From: Geodermatophilus telluris
GTDB lineage: Bacteria > Actinomycetota > Actinomycetes > Mycobacteriales > Geodermatophilaceae
Length of the DNA: 64,000 nucleotides
Assembly: GCF_900102745.1 (NCBI RefSeq)
Contig: NZ_FMZF01000003.1
Coordinates: forward strand, 362,485-426,484
Direction of reading: 5' to 3'
A model generated the notes under the pieces. It ran no database searches, was not told where the DNA came from, and saw nothing but the letters and a program-made list of their open reading frames with translations. Shown here in pieces: positions 61,839 to 64,000 of the stretch. The position numbers and the translations under genes are program-made. Every line of letters starts with the position of its first letter. The first letter of the stretch is position 1.

Positions 61839-62227
61839 CCCAGCGATGACTCAGCCTCCTCGCGGCGGCCTGGACGTGTAGCGATCGGCGTTGGCGCCGA
61901 CGAGGTGTCCCGGCGCTCCGCGAGCCCCTTGACCGCCAAGCCGGCTGTCCCCGGGAGCAGCGGACCTGAGTCTCCACGGCTGCAGCCAGTACAGTCCCTC
62001 CTTCTCGTGCTCTCCCACAAAGGCCAGCGCCGAGGCGAGCTTCTGCCAGCTGGAGGCAGGCCCCGCCCGCAGACCTGTTCCACGCAGCAAGAGTCGCGTG
62101 GCCAACTTGCTGACACGGCGGCCCCGCATTGGACCCACTCGTCACAGGGGTCCCGCGCGTGAGGTAGGTCGCTCGGTGTCACGGCGCGCGCACTCTAAGG
62201 TCAACCCAGAACCGGAACGGGGATGGG
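61839..62227. other. intergenic stretch before the last helicase gene
   Basis: 389 nt without a convincing gene. The minus-strand frame at 61851-62138 (95 residues, with SSWQKLASALAFVGEHEKEG) looks slightly gene-like and could be a remnant, but has no family and no ribosome site. No tRNA, direct repeat or attachment site was found. It is the last gap before the right-hand helicase gene. Confidence 0.4.
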
Positions 62228-64000
62228 TTGGTTTTGGACGTTTTCAAGATCCACGAGCAGGTCATCGCCGACTACCGGGACTTCACGTCCGGGTTCGTCC
62301 AGGTCCGCGATCAGCGCATCTCCACGTTCGTGGAGGCGCAGTTCCGCGACGGCGTCCAGTGGCCCGACCCGTGGCTGAGCCTCAACCCGTCCTTCGCCTC
62401 GGGTGGTGCCATCCCAGACCTCGTGAGGGAAGGCCTACTCCACGAGGAGTGCGAGCGGATCTTCCGCCGCAAGAGCGGTCCCCAGGACGCCGGCCGCGAC
62501 CCGATCGTGCTGCACCAGCACCAGCGCGAGGCGATCGAGGCGGCGCGAACCGGCAAGAGTTATGTCCTGACGACCGGCACCGGCTCGGGCAAGTCCCTGG
62601 CCTACATCATCCCGATCGTCGACGCCGTCCTCCGCGACCGGGACGCGAACGGCGGGAAGCGGCGACCGGGCGTCAAGGCGATCGTCGTCTACCCGATGAA
62701 CGCGCTGGCCAACTCACAGGTCGGCGAGCTGGAGAAGTTCCTGAGCTTCGGCTACCCCGAGGGCGGCGAGCCGGTCACATTCGCCCGCTACACCGGGCAG
62801 GAGAGCCAGGACGAGCGACGCCGGATCCTCGCCGAGCCGCCGGACATCCTGCTCACCAACTACGTGATGCTCGAGCTGGTCCTCACCCGGCCGGAGGAGC
62901 GCAAGCACCTGGTGCGGGCCGCGCAGGGGCTCCGCTTCCTCGCCCTCGACGAGCTGCACACCTACCGCGGTCGCCAGGGCGCGGACGTCGCGATGCTCAT
63001 CCGCCGCCTCCGCGATCAGTGCGCTACTGACGACCTCCAGATCGTCGGCACGAGCGCCACGATGGCCAGCGCCGGGACGACCGCCGAGCGCAACGCCGTC
63101 GTCGCCGACGTGGCCACCCGGCTGTTCGGCTCTGAAGTCACCCCGGAACGGGTCATCGGCGAGACCCTCACCCGGGCGACCACCGCGACCGCCCCAGCTG
63201 CGGAGCAGCTCCGGTCAGCCGTCGATGCGGCGCAGGGTCCCGAGCAGACACGTGGCCACGCCGAGTTCGCCGCCGACCCGTTGGCCGGCTGGATCGAGAC
63301 GACCTTCGGTCTCGACCATGAGGCAGGGACGGGTCGACTCGTCCGCCGGGCCCCAACCACCCTCCCTGAAGCCGCCGGCACCCTCGCCGAGCTCACCGGA
63401 CACACCAAGGAGGCCTGCCGGACGGCGCTGCGTCGGGTGCTCGAAGAGGGCTCCCGTGTCCGGCAGCCGGTCATCGACCGCCCGGTGTTCGCCTTCCGGC
63501 TCCACCAATTCCTGTCCAAGGGCGACACCGTGTACGTCTCCCTGGAGCCGGAGGACACCCGGCACATCACCGGCTCGTACCAGGTGACCGTTCCGGACCA
63601 CCCCGACAAGGCCCTGCTCCCCCTCGGCTTCTGCCGCGAGTGCGGTCAGGAGTACTTGGTCGTCGCGAAGGCAAAGCAGGCCGGCCGAAGCTCGTTGGTG
63701 TCCCGCCGGGACGCCGACGCCAGCGGCGGCGACAACATCACCGGCTATCTGTACGTCTCCGCCGACCTGCCCTGGCCCAATGACCCGCTGGCCAGTGGCC
63801 GCCTGCCCGAGTCCTGGCTCGTCACCGATCCGGACACGGACCGCGTCGAGATCCTCGACAGCAAGAAGAAGTACCTGCCCGAGAAGGTCTACGTGTTGCC
63901 TGACGGCACGCTGGACAACGCCGGGCTCGGGCTGCCGGCCTGGTTCGTCTCCACGCCGTTCGCCTTCTGCATGCGCTGCGGCGTGTCCTACGAGCAGGTT
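62228..64000 (+). CDS. DELH-box SF2 helicase of the DUF1998-associated type (3' truncated)
   Basis: The frame is open from TTG 62228 (or TTG 62234) to the window's end. A ribosome site GGGGA is at 62219-62223. It reads LDVFKIHEQVIADYRDF, then LHQHQREAIEAARTG, Walker A TTGTGSGKSLAYI near residue 118, VVYPMNALANSQ, and LALDELHTYRGRQGADVA near 240. Two zinc-type pairs follow (FCRECGQEY, FCMRCGVSYE). This is the N-terminal half of a large helicase as in defence islands (similar to DruE and to other DUF1998 helicases). It starts a third defence module, of which the other genes lie beyond the window. Confidence 0.8.
   Translation, partial: MVLDVFKIHEQVIADYRDFTSGFVQVRDQRISTFVEAQFRDGVQWPDPWLSLNPSFASGGAIPDLVREGLLHEECERIFRRKSGPQDAGRDPIVLHQHQREAIEAARTGKSYVLTTGTGSGKSLAYIIPIVDAVLRDRDANGGKRRPGVKAIVVYPMNALANSQVGELEKFLSFGYPEGGEPVTFARYTGQESQDERRRILAEPPDILLTNYVMLELVLTRPEERKHLVRAAQGLRFLALDELHTYRGRQGADVAMLIRRLRDQCATDDLQIVGTSATMASAGTTAERNAVVADVATRLFGSEVTPERVIGETLTRATTATAPAAEQLRSAVDAAQGPEQTRGHAEFAADPLAGWIETTFGLDHEAGTGRLVRRAPTTLPEAAGTLAELTGHTKEACRTALRRVLEEGSRVRQPVIDRPVFAFRLHQFLSKGDTVYVSLEPEDTRHITGSYQVTVPDHPDKALLPLGFCRECGQEYLVVAKAKQAGRSSLVSRRDADASGGDNITGYLYVSADLPWPNDPLASGRLPESWLVTDPDTDRVEILDSKKKYLPEKVYVLPDGTLDNAGLGLPAWFVSTPFAFCMRCGVSYEQV

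Noticed and set aside
39480-62227. integrase, tRNA or attachment site for the island
   Set aside because: None seen at either edge; only the cut gene at the left side supports insertion.
62098-63030. 310-residue plus-strand frame at the right end
   Set aside because: Out of frame to the helicase, which reads through in another frame to the window's end with all motifs.
1-64000. CRISPR arrays, rRNA or tRNA genes, insertion sequences
   Set aside because: No regular short repeats with spacers, no tRNA-like cloverleaf and no transposase were seen on reading; a dedicated search was not possible.

Overview
The window is very GC-rich DNA, densely packed with genes on both strands. Start codons are often GTG, stop and start codons commonly overlap by 4 nt, and terminators are GC hairpins without U-tracts. 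This points to a high-GC actinomycete. A SARP/BTAD regulator, an nSTAND-WD40 protein, DUF4407 membrane proteins and TM0106-type nuclease-helicases fit that. A Geodermatophilaceae-like host is a guess from general look only. No rRNA, tRNA, insertion sequence or CRISPR array was seen.

Left part (1-27.7 kb) is chromosomal with scattered accessory genes. It holds the C-terminal half of an nSTAND/WD40 protein, a RecB-like nuclease-helicase, a PH-like protein, an ADP-ribosylglycohydrolase (ARG)-phosphatase fusion and a HEPN-like membrane protein. Next come a DUF4407 operon with a predicted nuclease and a frameshifted GIY-YIG gene, a cupin, a RHH-Doc toxin-antitoxin pair, a PD-(D/E)XK protein, an HhH protein and an EEP-family hydrolase. 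A second DUF4407 operon, a HAD-like protein, a SARP-ATPase regulator, a hemerythrin, a membrane protein, a NERD helicase and a caspase-like protein complete it.

Middle part (27.7-39.5 kb) is an NAD/ADP-ribose region. A Nudix-winged-helix regulator with a degenerate Nudix box is divergent from a five-gene, translationally coupled operon: ARPP-1, ARG-phosphatase, a Cys-tailed unknown, a predicted ADP-ribosyltransferase (frameshifted) and an HD hydrolase. After it come a small helical protein with a Cys-rich tail, a SIR2 protein with an N-terminal macro-like region, and a two-nuclease protein whose reading frame is broken twice. Last is a transglutaminase-like N-terminal piece of a DUF4011-type helicase that stops exactly where the next island begins.

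Right part (39.5-64 kb) is a defence island. On the minus strand, a cytosine methyltransferase is followed by a sacsin/Hsp90-type ATPase-helicase, a NERD helicase, DrmA and DrmB, which together form a DISARM-like operon lacking a recognisable DrmC. Divergently, a Z1 helicase, a DUF4420 PD-(D/E)XK protein, a MutL/MORC-like GHKL ATPase and two unknown proteins form a second operon. It is followed by Vsr and a second cytosine methyltransferase. The window ends inside a third large DELH-box helicase of the DUF1998-associated kind.

The genes suggest two cooperating themes: reversible ADP-ribosylation or NAD consumption, and a compound 5-methylcytosine-based restriction island made from DISARM-like and MutL-Z1 modules. 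Three genes carry single-base indels. They may be real decay, programmed frameshifts or assembly errors, and this should be settled before the proteins are used.
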